From Marinobacter salsuginis (GTDB lineage: Bacteria > Pseudomonadota > Gammaproteobacteria > Pseudomonadales > Oleiphilaceae), in contig NZ_BGZH01000001.1 in the NCBI RefSeq assembly GCF_009617755.1, forward strand, positions 2,046,001-2,110,000: a stretch of DNA of 64,000 bases. The letters run 5' to 3'. Below the pieces are notes generated by a model, which saw nothing but the letters and a program-made list of their open reading frames with translations, did not search any database and was not told where the DNA came from. How positions within the stretch are numbered: the first letter of the stretch is position 1; the number at the start of each line of letters is the position of its first letter. Both the position numbers and the translations under genes were made by a program. Below, in pieces: positions 18,543-28,926 of this stretch.

Positions 18543-18578
18543 ATAGTTATATCTATAGAACAAATAGGTTTAACGAAT
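18543..18578. promoter_or_regulatory. Weak OxyR-like ATAG/CTAT array upstream of peroxiredoxin
   Basis: Quarter sites ATAG (18543), CTAT (18553), ATAG (18564) and GAAT (18575) occur in an AT-rich stretch. Spacing is 10, 11 and 11 bases against the canonical 11, and the last is poor. It lies 90 bases before the peroxiredoxin start. It is suggestive only. Confidence 0.25.
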
Positions 18579-18704
18579 TGAAGCCGCGACCCTCAGTATT
18601 GAACTGGCAATATTTTTGAAACGCGGCTCTGCAACCAGTCCAACAGGTTTCTTTGTGCCATGATTTCAATTGATTGATTCATCACGCGATGGCTCCTTGT
18701 ATAA

Positions 18705-20261
18705 ATGACCGAAAGCCGAACAACCTTCACGCTGACGCTCTTCCTGCTGACGAGTCTGTTGACCGGCTGCGCACTGCCCTCTCTGAAAGACCGGTCACAG
18801 TCTGAAGCTTTCTCGCAGGAGCAGACAGCAGGCACCCGCCTTGGCCGGGCAGTTGGCTACGAATTCGAAAACCACCCTGGCCTGAGTGGTATTGCTGCAC
18901 TGCAGAATCCCCTTGATGCTTTCGTTGCCCGAGCGTTGCTTGCCGAGGCCAGCGATCGATCCCTGGATGTTCAGTACTATATCTGGCAGGACGATATTAC
19001 TGGCAAGCTGCTTCTGTACTCGCTGTATCGGGCCGCCGAGCGCGGCGTGCGGGTCCGGCTGCTTCTGGATGACAACGGCATCGCAGGCATGGATGAGTGG
19101 CTTTCTGCGCTGAATCATCATGACAACGTCGAGGTTCGGCTGTTCAATCCGTTCGTCATTCGCAGTTCCCGGGCCCTCGGCTTCCTGACCGACTTCGGCC
19201 GCCTGAACCACCGGATGCACAACAAGTCATTTACGGCTGACAACCAGGCCACCATCATTGGCGGCCGGAATGTTGCCGATGAGTATTTCGGGGTTGGCAG
19301 CGGTGCCCTGTTCTCGGACCTGGATGTCCTGGCCATCGGGCCTGTCGTGGACCGTGTTTCGCAGGATTTTGATCGTTACTGGGCAAGTGAGTCCTCGTAT
19401 CCGGCGGATCGGTTGTTGTCTGCAGTCGGCGATGAAGATCTGGATGCGTTGGAAACCAGTCTTGCGGCCGTTGAACAGAATGCCGAGGCCCGTCGTTTTG
19501 TAGCGGCTTTGCGCAATTCAGATTTCCTTCAAGAGTTACTGGACCAGGAGGTTTCGTTTGTCTGGGCACCGGTCGAGATGGTGAGCGATGATCCGGCCAA
19601 AGCCCAGGGGCTCGAAGAGGAACACGGTTTATTGAGCCAACAGCTGGCCCTGGCCCTGGGTGAACCCGAAAAGACAGTAGCCCTGGTTTCGCCCTACTTC
19701 GTTCCGGGTAACCCCGGCGTAGAGTTGTTCCGCGATCTGGAAGCGAGCGGCGTGGAGGTGCGGATTCTCACCAATTCCCTGGAAGCCAACGACGTTGCCC
19801 TGGTGCATTCAGGCTATGCGAAATACCGGGAGGCTCTATTAGAAGCGGGTGTCGAACTGTTCGAATTGCGTAAATTCAGGTCGGAAAATGAAGACGAGCA
19901 CCAGAGCTCTGGCGGTATGGTTGGGAGCTCTGCGGCCAGCCTCCACGCCAAAACCTTTGCCGTGGATGGTGAGACGCTCTTTGTCGGTTCCTTCAACTTC
20001 GACCCCCGTTCAGCAAACCTCAACACCGAGCTGGGTTTTCTGATCAAGAGCCCGGAACTGGCCGATGCTCTGGAGTCGGCCTTTCCCGAACAGGTCAGGC
20101 TGGCGGCCTACGAAGTAATACTGGGCGAGGACGGCGAACTGCGTTGGCTGGAATTCAATGGATCGGAGACGATTGAGCACCATCATGAGCCCAATGTCGG
20201 CGCCTTCAAGAGGGCATTGGTGTATCTGTTTTCGCTGTTGCCGGTGGAGCCTTTGCTTTAA
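18705..20261 (+). CDS. Phospholipase D-family lipoprotein (cardiolipin synthase-like)
   Basis: 518 residues. The N-terminus has a lipoprotein signal with lipobox LLTGC (Cys22). Two HKD catalytic motifs are intact: His172/Lys174/Asp179 in HNKSFTADN followed by IIGGRN, and His414/Lys416/Asp421 in HAKTFAVDG followed by GSFNFDPRS. Family knowledge: such PLD proteins are related to cardiolipin synthase ClsC and act on phospholipid head groups. The lipobox predicts membrane anchoring in the envelope. There is no strong ribosome site before the ATG. It is monocistronic, between peroxiredoxin and the convergent tRNA-Pro. Confidence 0.9.
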   Translation: MTESRTTFTLTLFLLTSLLTGCALPSLKDRSQSEAFSQEQTAGTRLGRAVGYEFENHPGLSGIAALQNPLDAFVARALLAEASDRSLDVQYYIWQDDITGKLLLYSLYRAAERGVRVRLLLDDNGIAGMDEWLSALNHHDNVEVRLFNPFVIRSSRALGFLTDFGRLNHRMHNKSFTADNQATIIGGRNVADEYFGVGSGALFSDLDVLAIGPVVDRVSQDFDRYWASESSYPADRLLSAVGDEDLDALETSLAAVEQNAEARRFVAALRNSDFLQELLDQEVSFVWAPVEMVSDDPAKAQGLEEEHGLLSQQLALALGEPEKTVALVSPYFVPGNPGVELFRDLEASGVEVRILTNSLEANDVALVHSGYAKYREALLEAGVELFELRKFRSENEDEHQSSGGMVGSSAASLHAKTFAVDGETLFVGSFNFDPRSANLNTELGFLIKSPELADALESAFPEQVRLAAYEVILGEDGELRWLEFNGSETIEHHHEPNVGAFKRALVYLFSLLPVEPLL

Positions 20262-20357
20262 GGAGGTAACGACAAAGCCGACACCAGATGCGTCGTCATT
20301 GCTGTGCTTCCGTGAAGCTTCAAGTAGGAGATAAACAGGGGAGAGAGCGCGGGAAAA

Positions 20358-20434
<77 letters not shown>

Positions 20435-20447
20435 ATCAACGGCCGGT

Positions 20448-20476
20448 ATTATACGGATTCGCTTTGGTTTTACCAG
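20448..20476 (-). promoter_or_regulatory. Promoter for tRNA-Pro
   Basis: Reverse strand: a perfect TATAAT (20448-20453) lies 17 bases from a weak -35, CTGGTA (20471-20476). The tRNA 5' end is 13 bases downstream of the -10. The -35 overlaps the last codons of gmhB. Confidence 0.6.
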
Positions 20477-21027
20477 CCCTCGGCGGACAAAAGGGCATCC
20501 GTAAATTTGCTGAGATTATCGTAGATACTGACATCGGCGCCCGGTATGGGCCTGGTGTCCAGGTGGCGCTCGGTTTCCTCGCCATTACCGGTTCGTACCA
20601 GTACCGGGTGGCAACCTTCGGCGTGCCCCGCTTCGAGGTCTTTTCGGCTGTCGCCGACCATGATGGCCCCTTGGAGGCTGGTCAGGTGGAAGTGCTGTCG
20701 AATCTGTTCCAGCAGGCCGGTCAGTGGCTTGCGGCAGCCACACTGATCGTCGGGATGGTGGGGACAAAAGGCAATGAAATCGATGCAGCCGCCCTGGGCT
20801 TCCACCAGCTGCTCCAGCTTTTCATGCATGGCATCCAGCTCGTCGGTGTCGTAATAGCCCCGACCGATGCCGGACTGGTTGGTGGCGATGGCAATACGGT
20901 GGCCGGCATTACACAGCCGGGCCACCGCTTCTATGCTGCCGGGAATGGGATGCCATTCATCCGCCGAGCAGATGTAATTGCCATCGTATTCATTGATGAC
21001 CCCATCCCGATCCAGAATGATCAGCAT
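20470..21027 (-). CDS. gmhB: D-glycero-beta-D-manno-heptose 1,7-bisphosphate 7-phosphatase
   Basis: 185 residues from the ATG at 21027, matching the usual GmhB length. The HAD-superfamily nucleophile motif is LDRDGVIN at the N-terminus, followed by [14 protein letters not shown] Cys/His zinc-binding loop is seen in [15 protein letters not shown], and [10 protein letters not shown] is the metal-binding motif. It removes the 7-phosphate in ADP-heptose synthesis for the LPS inner core. It follows glyS by 28 bases on the same strand, a common arrangement in Pseudomonas relatives. Confidence 0.93.
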   Translation of the reverse strand: MLIILDRDGVINEYDGNYICSADEWHPIPGSIEAVARLCNAGHRIAIATNQSGIGRGYYDTDELDAMHEKLEQLVEAQGGCIDFIAFCPHHPDDQCGCRKPLTGLLEQIRQHFHLTSLQGAIMVGDSRKDLEAGHAEGCHPVLVRTGNGEETERHLDTRPIPGADVSIYDNLSKFTDALLSAEGW

Positions 21028-21055
21028 CGCTGTGTGCGCGCCCCTTCGTCCGGCC

Positions 21056-23137
21056 TCAACCTGCTGTGGGCAGGAGGGAGATATCCGCAACGCGCAGGAA
21101 CAGGTTCCGCAGCCGGTTCAGCAAGGCCAGACGGTTGTTCCGGGTGGCCTCATCGTCGGCCATCACCATCACCTCGTCAAAGAAGCTGTCCACCGGTTCC
21201 CGCAGGCTGGCCAGAGAACTCAGGGCGCTGGCGTAATCGCCGTTCTCGAACAGCGGCAGAACCCTGGCGGACTGCTGGTCGACCTGCTCGGCCAATGCCT
21301 TTTCCGCGCTGTCCCGCAGCAGACTGGCGTCGACGGTTTCTCCGATGCTGTCACCACCCTGCTTGGTCAGGATGTTTGAAACTCGCTTGTTGGCGCCGGC
21401 CAAAGCCTGCGCTTCAGGCAGCTGGCGGAAGGCTTCCACCGCCTTAACTCGGCGGTCGAAATCCAGCGGGCGAGTCGGACGGCGGGCGTGAACGGCCAGG
21501 TAAACCTCGGCACCAATGCCCTGCTCGTCGTAATGGGCGCGGAAACGCTCCAGCATGTAGTCGACAACCGTGCTCGCGGTATTCTGCTCAGTCAGCACCG
21601 TGAAGTTCTCTTCTGCCCACTCGCAGCAGGTCTGCAGGTCCAGCGGCAGCTCACGCTCAATGATGATCCGCAGCACACCCAGGGATGCCCGGCGCAGGGC
21701 AAACGGATCCCGGGTACCGGACGGTGGCTGGTTGATGCCGAACAGACCCACCAGAGAGTCCAGCCGATCGGCAATGGCGATGGCACAGCCGGTGAGGGTA
21801 GTCGGCAGGTCGTCGCCGGCGAAACGGGGCATGTACTGTTCGTTCAGTGCCTTGGCCACGTCTTCCGGCTCGCCATCGTTGGCAGCGTAGTACTGGCCCA
21901 TGATGCCCTGAAGATCGGTGAACTCCAGGACCATTTCGGTGACGAGGTCGGTCTTGGCCAGCATGGCGGCGCGCTCTGCCAGGGCCGGATCACTGCCGAT
22001 TGCGTCGGCAATTTTCCTGGCCAGGGCCGCTACGCGTACGGATTTATCGTAGATACTACCCAGCTTCTCCTGGAACACGATGGGCTTGAGGGCGTCGATG
22101 CGATCCTCAAGCTTGGTCTTGCGGTCGGTTTCATAGAAGAACGCGGCGTCGGAAAGACGGGGCCGGATCACTTTTTCGTTACCGGAGATCACTTGGGACG
22201 GATCCTTGCTCTCGATGTTGGCAACGGTAATGAACAGCGGCAGCATTTCCCCGTCGGCGGCCACCACGTGGAAGTACTTCTGGTGTTCCTTCATGGAAGA
22301 AATCAGCGCTTCTGCCGGTACCTCGAGGAAACGCTCCTCGAAGCGGCCCATCAAAGGCACAGGCCACTCGTTCAGTGCGGTGACTTCGTCCAGCAGGTCT
22401 TCATCAATGACCGCTTTGCCACCAGCTTCCTTTTCGGCCAGTTGGGTCACGCCGGCACGGATCTGTTCCCGACGCTCCGCGAAGTCAGCGATCACATAGC
22501 CTTCCTGTTTGAGAACGACTTCGTAATCATTCGGCGTGGGCACGATCAGGGATTTCGGGCAGTGGAAGCGATGGCCGCGGGTTTTGTTGCCCGGGTTCAG
22601 CCCCATGATCGGCGTTTCAATCACCTTGTTGCCAAACAGCATGACGACCCAGTGCACCGGGCGAACGAACTCGGTGCGGTGGGCGCCCCAGCGCATGCGC
22701 TTGGGAATCGGCAGGCTGGCCAGGGATTGCTCCACCAGTTCCGGCATCAGTTCCACGGTGGGCTTGCCCTGCTCGACCGTGCGGTATACCACCCAGGCAC
22801 CCTTGTCGGTTTCCAGGGTGTCGAGCTGATCCGGGGTGACGCCCAGGGAGGTGGCAAAGCCGGTCAGCGCGCGGGTCGGGTTGCCTGCATCGTCGAATGC
22901 CGCCTTGACGGCAGGACCACGCTTTTCAACCGACTTGTCCTGTTGGGAATCGGCCAGATCCCGGATGCGCACGGCCAGACGGCGCGGAGCGGCAAAACTT
23001 TCAACCTTTGCGAATTCGACGCCTGCTTCTTCCAGACCCCGGGCAATGCCCTGGGTGAAGGCATCAGAAAGCGGCTTGAGGGCCTTGGGGGGCAGCTCTT
23101 CGGTGCCCAGTTCGACCAGAAAATCCTGTGTAGCCAT
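21056..23137 (-). CDS. glyS: Glycyl-tRNA synthetase beta subunit
   Basis: 693 residues, the normal length for GlyS. It opens TQDFLVELGTEELPPKALKPL, the conserved start of the beta subunit. Other recognisable blocks are FVRPVHWVVMLFG, an HD-domain-like region (YDKSVRVAALARKIAD), and the C-terminal anticodon-binding part (RRPTRPLDFDRRVKAVEAF). It joins GlyQ in an alpha2beta2 enzyme that charges tRNA-Gly. The ATG lies 2 bases after the glyQ stop, so the two subunits are coupled. Confidence 0.97.
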   Translation of the reverse strand: MATQDFLVELGTEELPPKALKPLSDAFTQGIARGLEEAGVEFAKVESFAAPRRLAVRIRDLADSQQDKSVEKRGPAVKAAFDDAGNPTRALTGFATSLGVTPDQLDTLETDKGAWVVYRTVEQGKPTVELMPELVEQSLASLPIPKRMRWGAHRTEFVRPVHWVVMLFGNKVIETPIMGLNPGNKTRGHRFHCPKSLIVPTPNDYEVVLKQEGYVIADFAERREQIRAGVTQLAEKEAGGKAVIDEDLLDEVTALNEWPVPLMGRFEERFLEVPAEALISSMKEHQKYFHVVAADGEMLPLFITVANIESKDPSQVISGNEKVIRPRLSDAAFFYETDRKTKLEDRIDALKPIVFQEKLGSIYDKSVRVAALARKIADAIGSDPALAERAAMLAKTDLVTEMVLEFTDLQGIMGQYYAANDGEPEDVAKALNEQYMPRFAGDDLPTTLTGCAIAIADRLDSLVGLFGINQPPSGTRDPFALRRASLGVLRIIIERELPLDLQTCCEWAEENFTVLTEQNTASTVVDYMLERFRAHYDEQGIGAEVYLAVHARRPTRPLDFDRRVKAVEAFRQLPEAQALAGANKRVSNILTKQGGDSIGETVDASLLRDSAEKALAEQVDQQSARVLPLFENGDYASALSSLASLREPVDSFFDEVMVMADDEATRNNRLALLNRLRNLFLRVADISLLPTAG

Positions 23138-23139
23138 GG

Positions 23140-24165
23140 TTATGCGTTCCCCTGTTCCTGCTGTGCCTTCTTCGCTTTTTTGCCCTTCTTGCTTTTCGCC
23201 TTGTCGTCGGCGGCGTCAGCAGCGGCGAGGACTTCCTTACGCAGCGCCTCGGGGGCGAGCGGGAAGCCGAGCGAGCGACGGCTGTCGAAGTAGGCTTGGG
23301 CAACGGCTCGAGCAAGGGTGCGAACCCGAAGGATGAAACGCTGACGCTCGGTCACCGAGATGGCGTGGCGGGCGTCCAGCAGGTTGAAGGTGTGGGAGGC
23401 TTTGAGTACCTGCTCGTAGGCTGGCAGTGCCAGGCCCGCTTCAATCAGGCGAGCGCTTTCCCGCTCGTGAACATCGAAGCTGTGGAACAGGAACTCGGTG
23501 TCGGCGTGCTCGAAGTTGTAGGTGGACATCTCCACTTCCTGCTGGTGGAACACGTCACCGTAGGTGACCACACCGTCAGGGCCTTCCGTCCAGACCAGAT
23601 CGTATACGCTGTCCACGCCCTGCAGGTACATGGCGATGCGCTCCAGCCCGTAGGTCAGCTCGCCGGTGACCGGGAAGCACTCCAGGCCGCCAACCTGCTG
23701 GAAGTAGGTAAACTGGGTGACTTCCATACCGTTCAGCCAGATTTCCCAGCCCAGCCCCCATGCACCCAGCGTCGGGGACTCCCAGTTGTCTTCCACAAAC
23801 CGGATGTCGTGCACCAGCGGGTCCAGGCCGAGCGCGCGCAGTGAATCCAGATACAGCTCCTGGATGTTATCGGGCGATGGCTTCAGAACCACCTGGAACT
23901 GGTAATAGTGCTGCAGGCGGTTGGGGTTTTCACCATAGCGGCCATCCGTAGGCCGGCGACTGGGCTGAACGTAGGCGGCGTTCCAGGTTTCCGGCCCGAT
24001 AGCACGCAGGAAGGTAGCGGGGTGGAAGGTGCCCGCGCCCACTTCCATATCCAGTGGCTGGAGCACCACGCAGCCGTGCTGCGCCCAGAAATTCTGCAGA
24101 GCCAGGATCAGGCCCTGGAAGGTCCCGATATCCGGAGTAGTCTGTTTTGTTGCCTTGTCTGTCAC
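23140..24165 (-). CDS. glyQ: Glycyl-tRNA synthetase alpha subunit
   Basis: 341 residues from a GTG at 24165. The class II synthetase core is clear: [55 protein letters not shown]. The family is usually about 300-315 residues. The extra ~25 at the C-terminus form a lysine/alanine-rich tail ([19 protein letters not shown]). It supplies the aminoacylation site for glycine. It is transcribed with glyS, from a promoter placed just after trkA. Confidence 0.97.
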   Translation of the reverse strand: MTDKATKQTTPDIGTFQGLILALQNFWAQHGCVVLQPLDMEVGAGTFHPATFLRAIGPETWNAAYVQPSRRPTDGRYGENPNRLQHYYQFQVVLKPSPDNIQELYLDSLRALGLDPLVHDIRFVEDNWESPTLGAWGLGWEIWLNGMEVTQFTYFQQVGGLECFPVTGELTYGLERIAMYLQGVDSVYDLVWTEGPDGVVTYGDVFHQQEVEMSTYNFEHADTEFLFHSFDVHERESARLIEAGLALPAYEQVLKASHTFNLLDARHAISVTERQRFILRVRTLARAVAQAYFDSRRSLGFPLAPEALRKEVLAAADAADDKAKSKKGKKAKKAQQEQGNA

Positions 24166-24239
24166 GACGGTTGCCTGCTGATCAGTCTGTGTGTGGCGCC
24201 CCGGTTATCCTTCGGGACGCTCTGAAAAAAGAAAGGCGC

Positions 24240-24269
24240 ATTATACGCGTGCTGGCTGTGTATTTCTAA
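24240..24269 (-). promoter_or_regulatory. Promoter for glyQS
   Basis: Reverse strand: TATAAT (24240-24245) lies 18 bases from TTAGAA (24264-24269), 4 of 6 to the -35 consensus. It lies immediately downstream of the trkA stop and gives a leader of about 70 bases to the glyQ GTG. Confidence 0.6.
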
Positions 24270-24270
24270 G

Positions 24271-25674
24271 TCAGAAGAAGGTGAGCCCAACCTGGAACAG
24301 TTTTTCCACATCGCGGATGCGGGTTTTATCGACCAGGAACAGGATAACGTGGTCATCCGGCTGTATCCGGAGGTGATCGTGGGCGATCAGAACTTCGTTG
24401 CGACGGACAATGGCACCGATGGTCGTGCCTTCCGGCAGGTTGATTTCATCCAGCCGTTTGCCCACTACCTTGGACGATCGATGGTCGCCGTGGGCAATTG
24501 CTTCGATCGCCTCGGCAGCGCCCCTGCGCAGTGAGTGAACGTTTACCACGTCGCCCCGGCGTACGTGGGTCAGTAGACTGCCGATGGTGGTTTGCTGGGG
24601 CGAGATGGCCACGTCGATGTCGCCACCCTGGATCAAGTCCACGTAGTCCGGGTTGTTGATCAGGGTCAGTACCTTGCGGGCACCGAGGCGCTTGGCCAGA
24701 AGTGAGGCCATGATGTTGGCTTCATCGTCGTTGGTCACCGCACAGAATACATCGGTGTTTTCGATGTTCTCTTCCAGCAGGATGTCCTTGTTGGCGGCGT
24801 TGCCTTCGAGCACCACGGTCTTGCGCAGGTTTTCTGAAAGCATCACACAGCGCTCGTGGTCCCGTTCCAGCAGCTTGACCTGGTAACGGCTTTCCAGGGT
24901 GTTGGCCAGGCGCTGGCCAATGTTGCCACCGCCGCAGATAAAGATGCGCTTGTAAGGTTTTACCAGCGGCTGGAGCTCACTCATGACAGACTTGATGTGG
25001 TCGGCCGCAGCAATGAAGAACACCTCATCGCCGTCCTCAATTACCGTGTTTCCTTCCGGCATGATTGCCCGGTCTTTCCGGAAAATTGCCGCCACCCGGG
25101 TATCGATCTTGGGCATGTGTGTGCGCAGGTAAGACAGCTCATGGCCCACCAGTGGCCCGCCCTTCGTGGCGCGGATGGCCACCAGACGGGTCAGCCCCTT
25201 GGAGAACTCAAGCACCTGCAGGGCGCCGGGGTTTTCGATCAGCCGGGTAATGTGCTTGGTCACCAGGTGCTCGGGGCTAATCAGAACGTCGATCGGGAAG
25301 CCGCGGAGACTGTCCAGATCCTTGGTCTGGTCACGCTGGTAGAACAGCTCCGATTTTGCCAGGTAGGCGTTGGCCCGCACCCGGCAGATGGTAGTCGGTG
25401 TCTTGTAGAGAAGCTTGCTGACCTGGCACGCCACCATGTTGGTCTCGTCGCTGTTGGTCACTGCGATGAGCATGTCGGCATCTTCGGCCCCGGCCTGGCG
25501 CAGTGACGTCGGATAGGACGCCGCACCCTGGACCGTGCGGATATCAAGCCGATCCTGCAGCTCCCGCAACCGGGCACTGTCGGAGTCGATGATGGTGATG
25601 TCGTTGGCTTCGTTGGCAAGGTTTTCGGCGAGTGTTCCGCCGACCTGGCCGGCCCCGAGAATCAGGATTTTCAT
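24271..25674 (-). CDS. trkA: Trk potassium uptake system protein TrkA
   Basis: 467 residues. Two RCK modules are present. The first begins [20 protein letters not shown] with a GxGxxG NAD site and acidic IIDSD. The second begins [19 protein letters not shown] with LLERD. Each is followed by a RCK_C domain ([15 protein letters not shown] and [15 protein letters not shown]). TrkA is the cytoplasmic NAD(H)-binding gating subunit of the Trk potassium channel. Its ATG overlaps the rsmB stop by 4 bases. The trk membrane subunit is not in the window. Confidence 0.96.
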   Translation of the reverse strand: MKILILGAGQVGGTLAENLANEANDITIIDSDSARLRELQDRLDIRTVQGAASYPTSLRQAGAEDADMLIAVTNSDETNMVACQVSKLLYKTPTTICRVRANAYLAKSELFYQRDQTKDLDSLRGFPIDVLISPEHLVTKHITRLIENPGALQVLEFSKGLTRLVAIRATKGGPLVGHELSYLRTHMPKIDTRVAAIFRKDRAIMPEGNTVIEDGDEVFFIAAADHIKSVMSELQPLVKPYKRIFICGGGNIGQRLANTLESRYQVKLLERDHERCVMLSENLRKTVVLEGNAANKDILLEENIENTDVFCAVTNDDEANIMASLLAKRLGARKVLTLINNPDYVDLIQGGDIDVAISPQQTTIGSLLTHVRRGDVVNVHSLRRGAAEAIEAIAHGDHRSSKVVGKRLDEINLPEGTTIGAIVRRNEVLIAHDHLRIQPDDHVILFLVDKTRIRDVEKLFQVGLTFF

Positions 25675-26972
25675 GGTTCGGGTTTCTCCAGCACGGCATA
25701 GAAGAAGCCGTCATGGCTGTCCGGATCGGGGAGTAGTTGCCGCCCCGCACCCATATCGCGCCCCCACTGAGCCTCTGGCTCAACAAGGATGGCATCGGTC
25801 TGCTGCTTGCAGAACCGCTGAATTATACGGTGGTTTTCCTGGGGGAACACCGAACAGGTGGCATACACCAGCCGGCCTCCGGGTTTCAGGATAGCCCACA
25901 TCGCGTCCAGTAACCCGAGCTGTATAGCAGCAAGGGGAGTAATGTCCGATTCACGGCGTAATAACTTGATATCGGGATGACGGCGAATCACGCCGCTGGC
26001 GCTGCAGGGCACGTCCAGCAGAATGCGATCGAATGCCTCGCCGTCCCACCATTGGTCGGTGGCCGCGGCATCGGCCTGTTTCAGAGTGGCGTCCAGATCC
26101 AGGCGATCCAGATTCTCCTGGACCCGGGGCAGGCGTTCCGCGGATTCATCTATGGCGACCACTTCTGCCAGTTCGCCACAACTTTCCAGGGTTGCGCAGG
26201 TTTTACCCCCAGGCGCGGCGCAGGCATCCAGAACTCTCTGGCCCGGGGCCAGATCCAGCAGTGTGGTGCACAGCTGCGCCGCTTCATCCTGCACGCTCAC
26301 GGCGCCGTCAGCGAACCAGGGTAGTTGGTCGACAGGCACAGGATGGGCCAATTGAATGCCGTGGGGTGCGAAACGGGTCGGGCTCGCCTCAATGCCAGCC
26401 TCTTTCAGCAGGCCGAGATACTCGTCACGGGAAAAACGCAACGCGTTCACCCTTAATGTCATGGGCGCCTGGGCATTGTTGGCGTTCAGAATCTGCTGCC
26501 AGTCTTCCGGCCAGTTATGGCGGAGTTTTTCCACCATCCAGACGGGGTGACTGAAACGGGCAGAATCGTCTGCTGGCTCGGGTGCGCCTTCCCGTTCCGC
26601 GGCCCTGAGTACCCCGTTCACCAGGCCGGTCAGGTGCGGTTTGTCCAGGGCCCGGCAGGCTTCGACGGTTTCATTGAGTATGGCGTAGGTGGCCTGTTGG
26701 CTGAAGCGTAACTGGAACAGGGCCACCAGCATCAGGTGATGGACGACGCGGTCCGGTTTGCGCAGGGGCTTTTTCAGCCGGCCATTGAGTTCGCCCTCCA
26801 GTCGGTGAAACCAGCGGCACGTACCATAACAAAGCGCCTGGAGTTCGGGGCGTTCGTTGGCGGGCAGGCGGTTCAGGGCTGGCGGAAGGCACTGGGACAG
26901 GGATTGGCCGTTTTCCACGGCCAGCATCACGCCTGCGGCGATGGCGCGCATGGGTTGTTGTCGGTCCCCCAT
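25671..26972 (-). CDS. rsmB: 16S rRNA m5C967 methyltransferase RsmB
   Basis: 433 residues. The N-terminal NusB-like RNA-binding domain ([39 protein letters not shown]) is followed by a class I methyltransferase domain: [15 protein letters not shown] is motif [18 protein letters not shown] carries motif IV with one catalytic Cys, and [11 protein letters not shown] carries motif VI with the second. It methylates C967 of 16S rRNA. Start is at 26972, one base after the fmt stop; an in-frame ATG at 26951 is an alternative. It overlaps trkA by 4 bases. Confidence 0.95.
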   Translation of the reverse strand: MGDRQQPMRAIAAGVMLAVENGQSLSQCLPPALNRLPANERPELQALCYGTCRWFHRLEGELNGRLKKPLRKPDRVVHHLMLVALFQLRFSQQATYAILNETVEACRALDKPHLTGLVNGVLRAAEREGAPEPADDSARFSHPVWMVEKLRHNWPEDWQQILNANNAQAPMTLRVNALRFSRDEYLGLLKEAGIEASPTRFAPHGIQLAHPVPVDQLPWFADGAVSVQDEAAQLCTTLLDLAPGQRVLDACAAPGGKTCATLESCGELAEVVAIDESAERLPRVQENLDRLDLDATLKQADAAATDQWWDGEAFDRILLDVPCSASGVIRRHPDIKLLRRESDITPLAAIQLGLLDAMWAILKPGGRLVYATCSVFPQENHRIIQRFCKQQTDAILVEPEAQWGRDMGAGRQLLPDPDSHDGFFYAVLEKPEP

Positions 26973-26973
26973 G

Positions 26974-27909
26974 TCAGCGCAGCTCCTGGCCGGGCATCAG
27001 CAGTTCTTTGCCGCCGTTGATCAGGTCATTCACGCTCTGGGCGCGGGAGCCTGGCAGTTGCAGGCGGGTGATGCGCAGGGTGCCGTTGCCGCAGGCAATA
27101 TCGATCCCGTCCCGATCCCTATGCACCACGGTGCCGGGAAACGCGTCGCTGTCTGTCACAAGGGCCCTGGCTTCGTGAATGCGGATCCGTTGATCGCCCA
27201 GATCGGTGTAGGTTCCGGGCCAGGGGTTGAAAGCGCGAACCAGCCGTTCAATGGCTGTGGCGTCCGTGGCCCAGTCAATATGGCCCTCGGTTTTGCTCAG
27301 TTTGCTGGCGTAGCAGGCGAGGTCGTCGTTCTGCGGTTCCCCGGTAAGTTCCCCTTTCTTTAAAAGCTCCAGGGCCTTGATGATGGCCTTGCCACCAAGC
27401 TCCGCGAGACGGTCGTGCAGGCTGCCCCCGGTGTCGCTCGTATCGATAGCGGTCAGGGATTTCAACAGCATGGCCCCGGTATCCAGGCCTTCGTCCATCT
27501 GCATGATGGTGATGCCGGTTTCCGCATCGCCCGCGGCTATGGCCCTTTGGATGGGAGCGGCACCGCGCCAGCGCGGCAGCAGCGAGGCGTGGATGTTCAG
27601 GCAGCCGTGGGTGGGAATGTCGAGCACCGCCTTTGGCAGGATCAGGCCGTAGGCGGCGACGATCATCACGTCCGGCTTCAGGTCGGCCAACTGCTTCTGC
27701 GCTTCGGCTGTTTTCAGTGTTTCGGGCTGGAAGACCGGGATCTCATGGTCCAGCGCCACCTGCTTGACCGGGCTGGGCTGCAGCTTCCGGCCACGGCCGG
27801 CGGGACGGTCCGGCTGGGAATAAACGCCAACGATGGTGTGGCCGGCGGCAATCAAGGCTTTGAGCGCGGTTGCCGCGAAATCCGGGGTGCCAGCAAAAAC
27901 AAGTCGCAC
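26974..27909 (-). CDS. fmt: Methionyl-tRNA formyltransferase
   Basis: 311 residues from a GTG at 27909. It opens MRLVFAGTPDFAATALKALI. The formyl-tetrahydrofolate site HASLLPRWRGAAPIQRAI and the TGITIMQMDEGLDTG motif are intact, and a C-terminal OB-like domain follows. It formylates initiator Met-tRNA. It lies between def and rsmB as is usual, but a strong palindrome separates it from def, so it may have its own transcription start. Confidence 0.96.
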   Translation of the reverse strand: MRLVFAGTPDFAATALKALIAAGHTIVGVYSQPDRPAGRGRKLQPSPVKQVALDHEIPVFQPETLKTAEAQKQLADLKPDVMIVAAYGLILPKAVLDIPTHGCLNIHASLLPRWRGAAPIQRAIAAGDAETGITIMQMDEGLDTGAMLLKSLTAIDTSDTGGSLHDRLAELGGKAIIKALELLKKGELTGEPQNDDLACYASKLSKTEGHIDWATDATAIERLVRAFNPWPGTYTDLGDQRIRIHEARALVTDSDAFPGTVVHRDRDGIDIACGNGTLRITRLQLPGSRAQSVNDLINGGKELLMPGQELR

Positions 27910-27944
27910 GGTGTTGTGATCTCTGTTTCGTTGTAATACGAAAA

Positions 27945-27964
27945 GACCGGGTCATGACCCGGTC
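27945..27964 (-). terminator. Perfect palindrome with T-run after def
   Basis: A perfect 20-base palindrome (GACCGGGTCATGACCCGGTC) is followed on the reverse strand by TTTTCGTATT. This is the form of an intrinsic terminator for def. It lies 40 bases past the def stop and 36 bases before the fmt start, so it could also attenuate read-through. Confidence 0.75.
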
Positions 27965-28004
27965 CGGAAGATAGTGTCTGGTTATTCGCTCGCCTGCAGC
28001 CTGA

Positions 28005-28508
28005 TCAGGCGCTCTTCTTGTGCTGCTTCTCCAGCTTCTTGCGAATCCGGTTACGCTTTAGCGAGCTGAGGTAGTCAACGAACAGCTTCCCGTTCAGGTG
28101 ATCCATCTCATGCTGGATGCAGACTGCGAGCAGACCTTTCGCCTCCAGTTCAAACGGTTTGCCGTCCCTGTCCAGCGCCCGGATCATACAGTGTTCAATC
28201 CGTTCGACATCTTCGTAGAATCCCGGAACCGACAGGCAGCCCTCCTGCATGGCCTCTTTCTCGCCATCCAGCACGGTTACCTCCGGATTGATAAACACCC
28301 GCGGCTCGCTCTTGTCCTCCGACAGATCCATGACAATGATCTGTTTATGAACGTTGACCTGAGTCGCCGCCAGGCCAATACCGGGCGCATCGTACATGGT
28401 CTCGAACATGTCGTCGATCAGCTTGCGGTCGGCGTCCGTGACCTCTTCTACCGGCTTGGCAATGGTGCGCAGACGGGGATCCGGGTATTCGAGAATCTCT
28501 AGTATCAT
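28005..28508 (-). CDS. def: Peptide deformylase
   Basis: 167 residues from the ATG at 28508; this start matches the family N-terminus ([18 protein letters not shown]). All three motifs are present: [17 protein letters not shown] with the metal-binding Cys, and QHEMDHLNG with HExxH-type His ligands and the catalytic Glu. It removes the formyl group from new proteins, acting together with Fmt. It is followed by a terminator-like palindrome and divergent from tsaP across 418 bases. Confidence 0.97.
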   Translation of the reverse strand: MILEILEYPDPRLRTIAKPVEEVTDADRKLIDDMFETMYDAPGIGLAATQVNVHKQIIVMDLSEDKSEPRVFINPEVTVLDGEKEAMQEGCLSVPGFYEDVERIEHCMIRALDRDGKPFELEAKGLLAVCIQHEMDHLNGKLFVDYLSSLKRNRIRKKLEKQHKKSA

Positions 28509-28926
28509 AGGTCGATCTTTTGCCTGTATGTCGGGATGCCCCCAGTTTACAGGGCGGCACCCCTCATGACTTTGCTGCTGTTTGTAACAATGTGAAACCG
28601 ATCTTCGAAATGCGACAGCGTACTGCGCAAATTTCCGCCCTGCCTCTACTATTATCGGGGCAAGGCCCCAGCTTTCAACGGCTGGAAGGGTTATCAGCGC
28701 CAATAAGCGTATTATCCAACAATTCGTCGATTGAGTACAAACTGATCAGTTAATAGTTAAAATCTTTCAGCGGCGGGATAGAATTTACTGGAAGAACAAA
28801 AGATAACATCACAATTTGCGAGACTTCTTCTATAGTAACTGGAATAACAACGTAATAAGCTGCAGGTAACTGACTGCATCCCAACAGAATGCAAAGAATC
28901 AAGGCACGCGATCAAGGACTTACACA
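28509..28926. other. Non-coding divergent promoter region between def and tsaP
   Basis: 418 bases with no convincing gene: short ORFs on both strands lack family similarity and ribosome sites. It is AT-rich from about 28700 on. It must hold the promoters of def (reverse) and tsaP (forward), but no -35/-10 pair with correct spacing stands out. Confidence 0.7.

Noticed and set aside
21488-23293. 601-residue forward ORF
   Set aside because: Antisense of glyS, which is unambiguous; low-complexity composition with no recognisable domain.
28520-28753. Possible small forward gene between def and tsaP
   Set aside because: No ribosome site, no domain, and it lies in a region expected to hold two divergent promoters.
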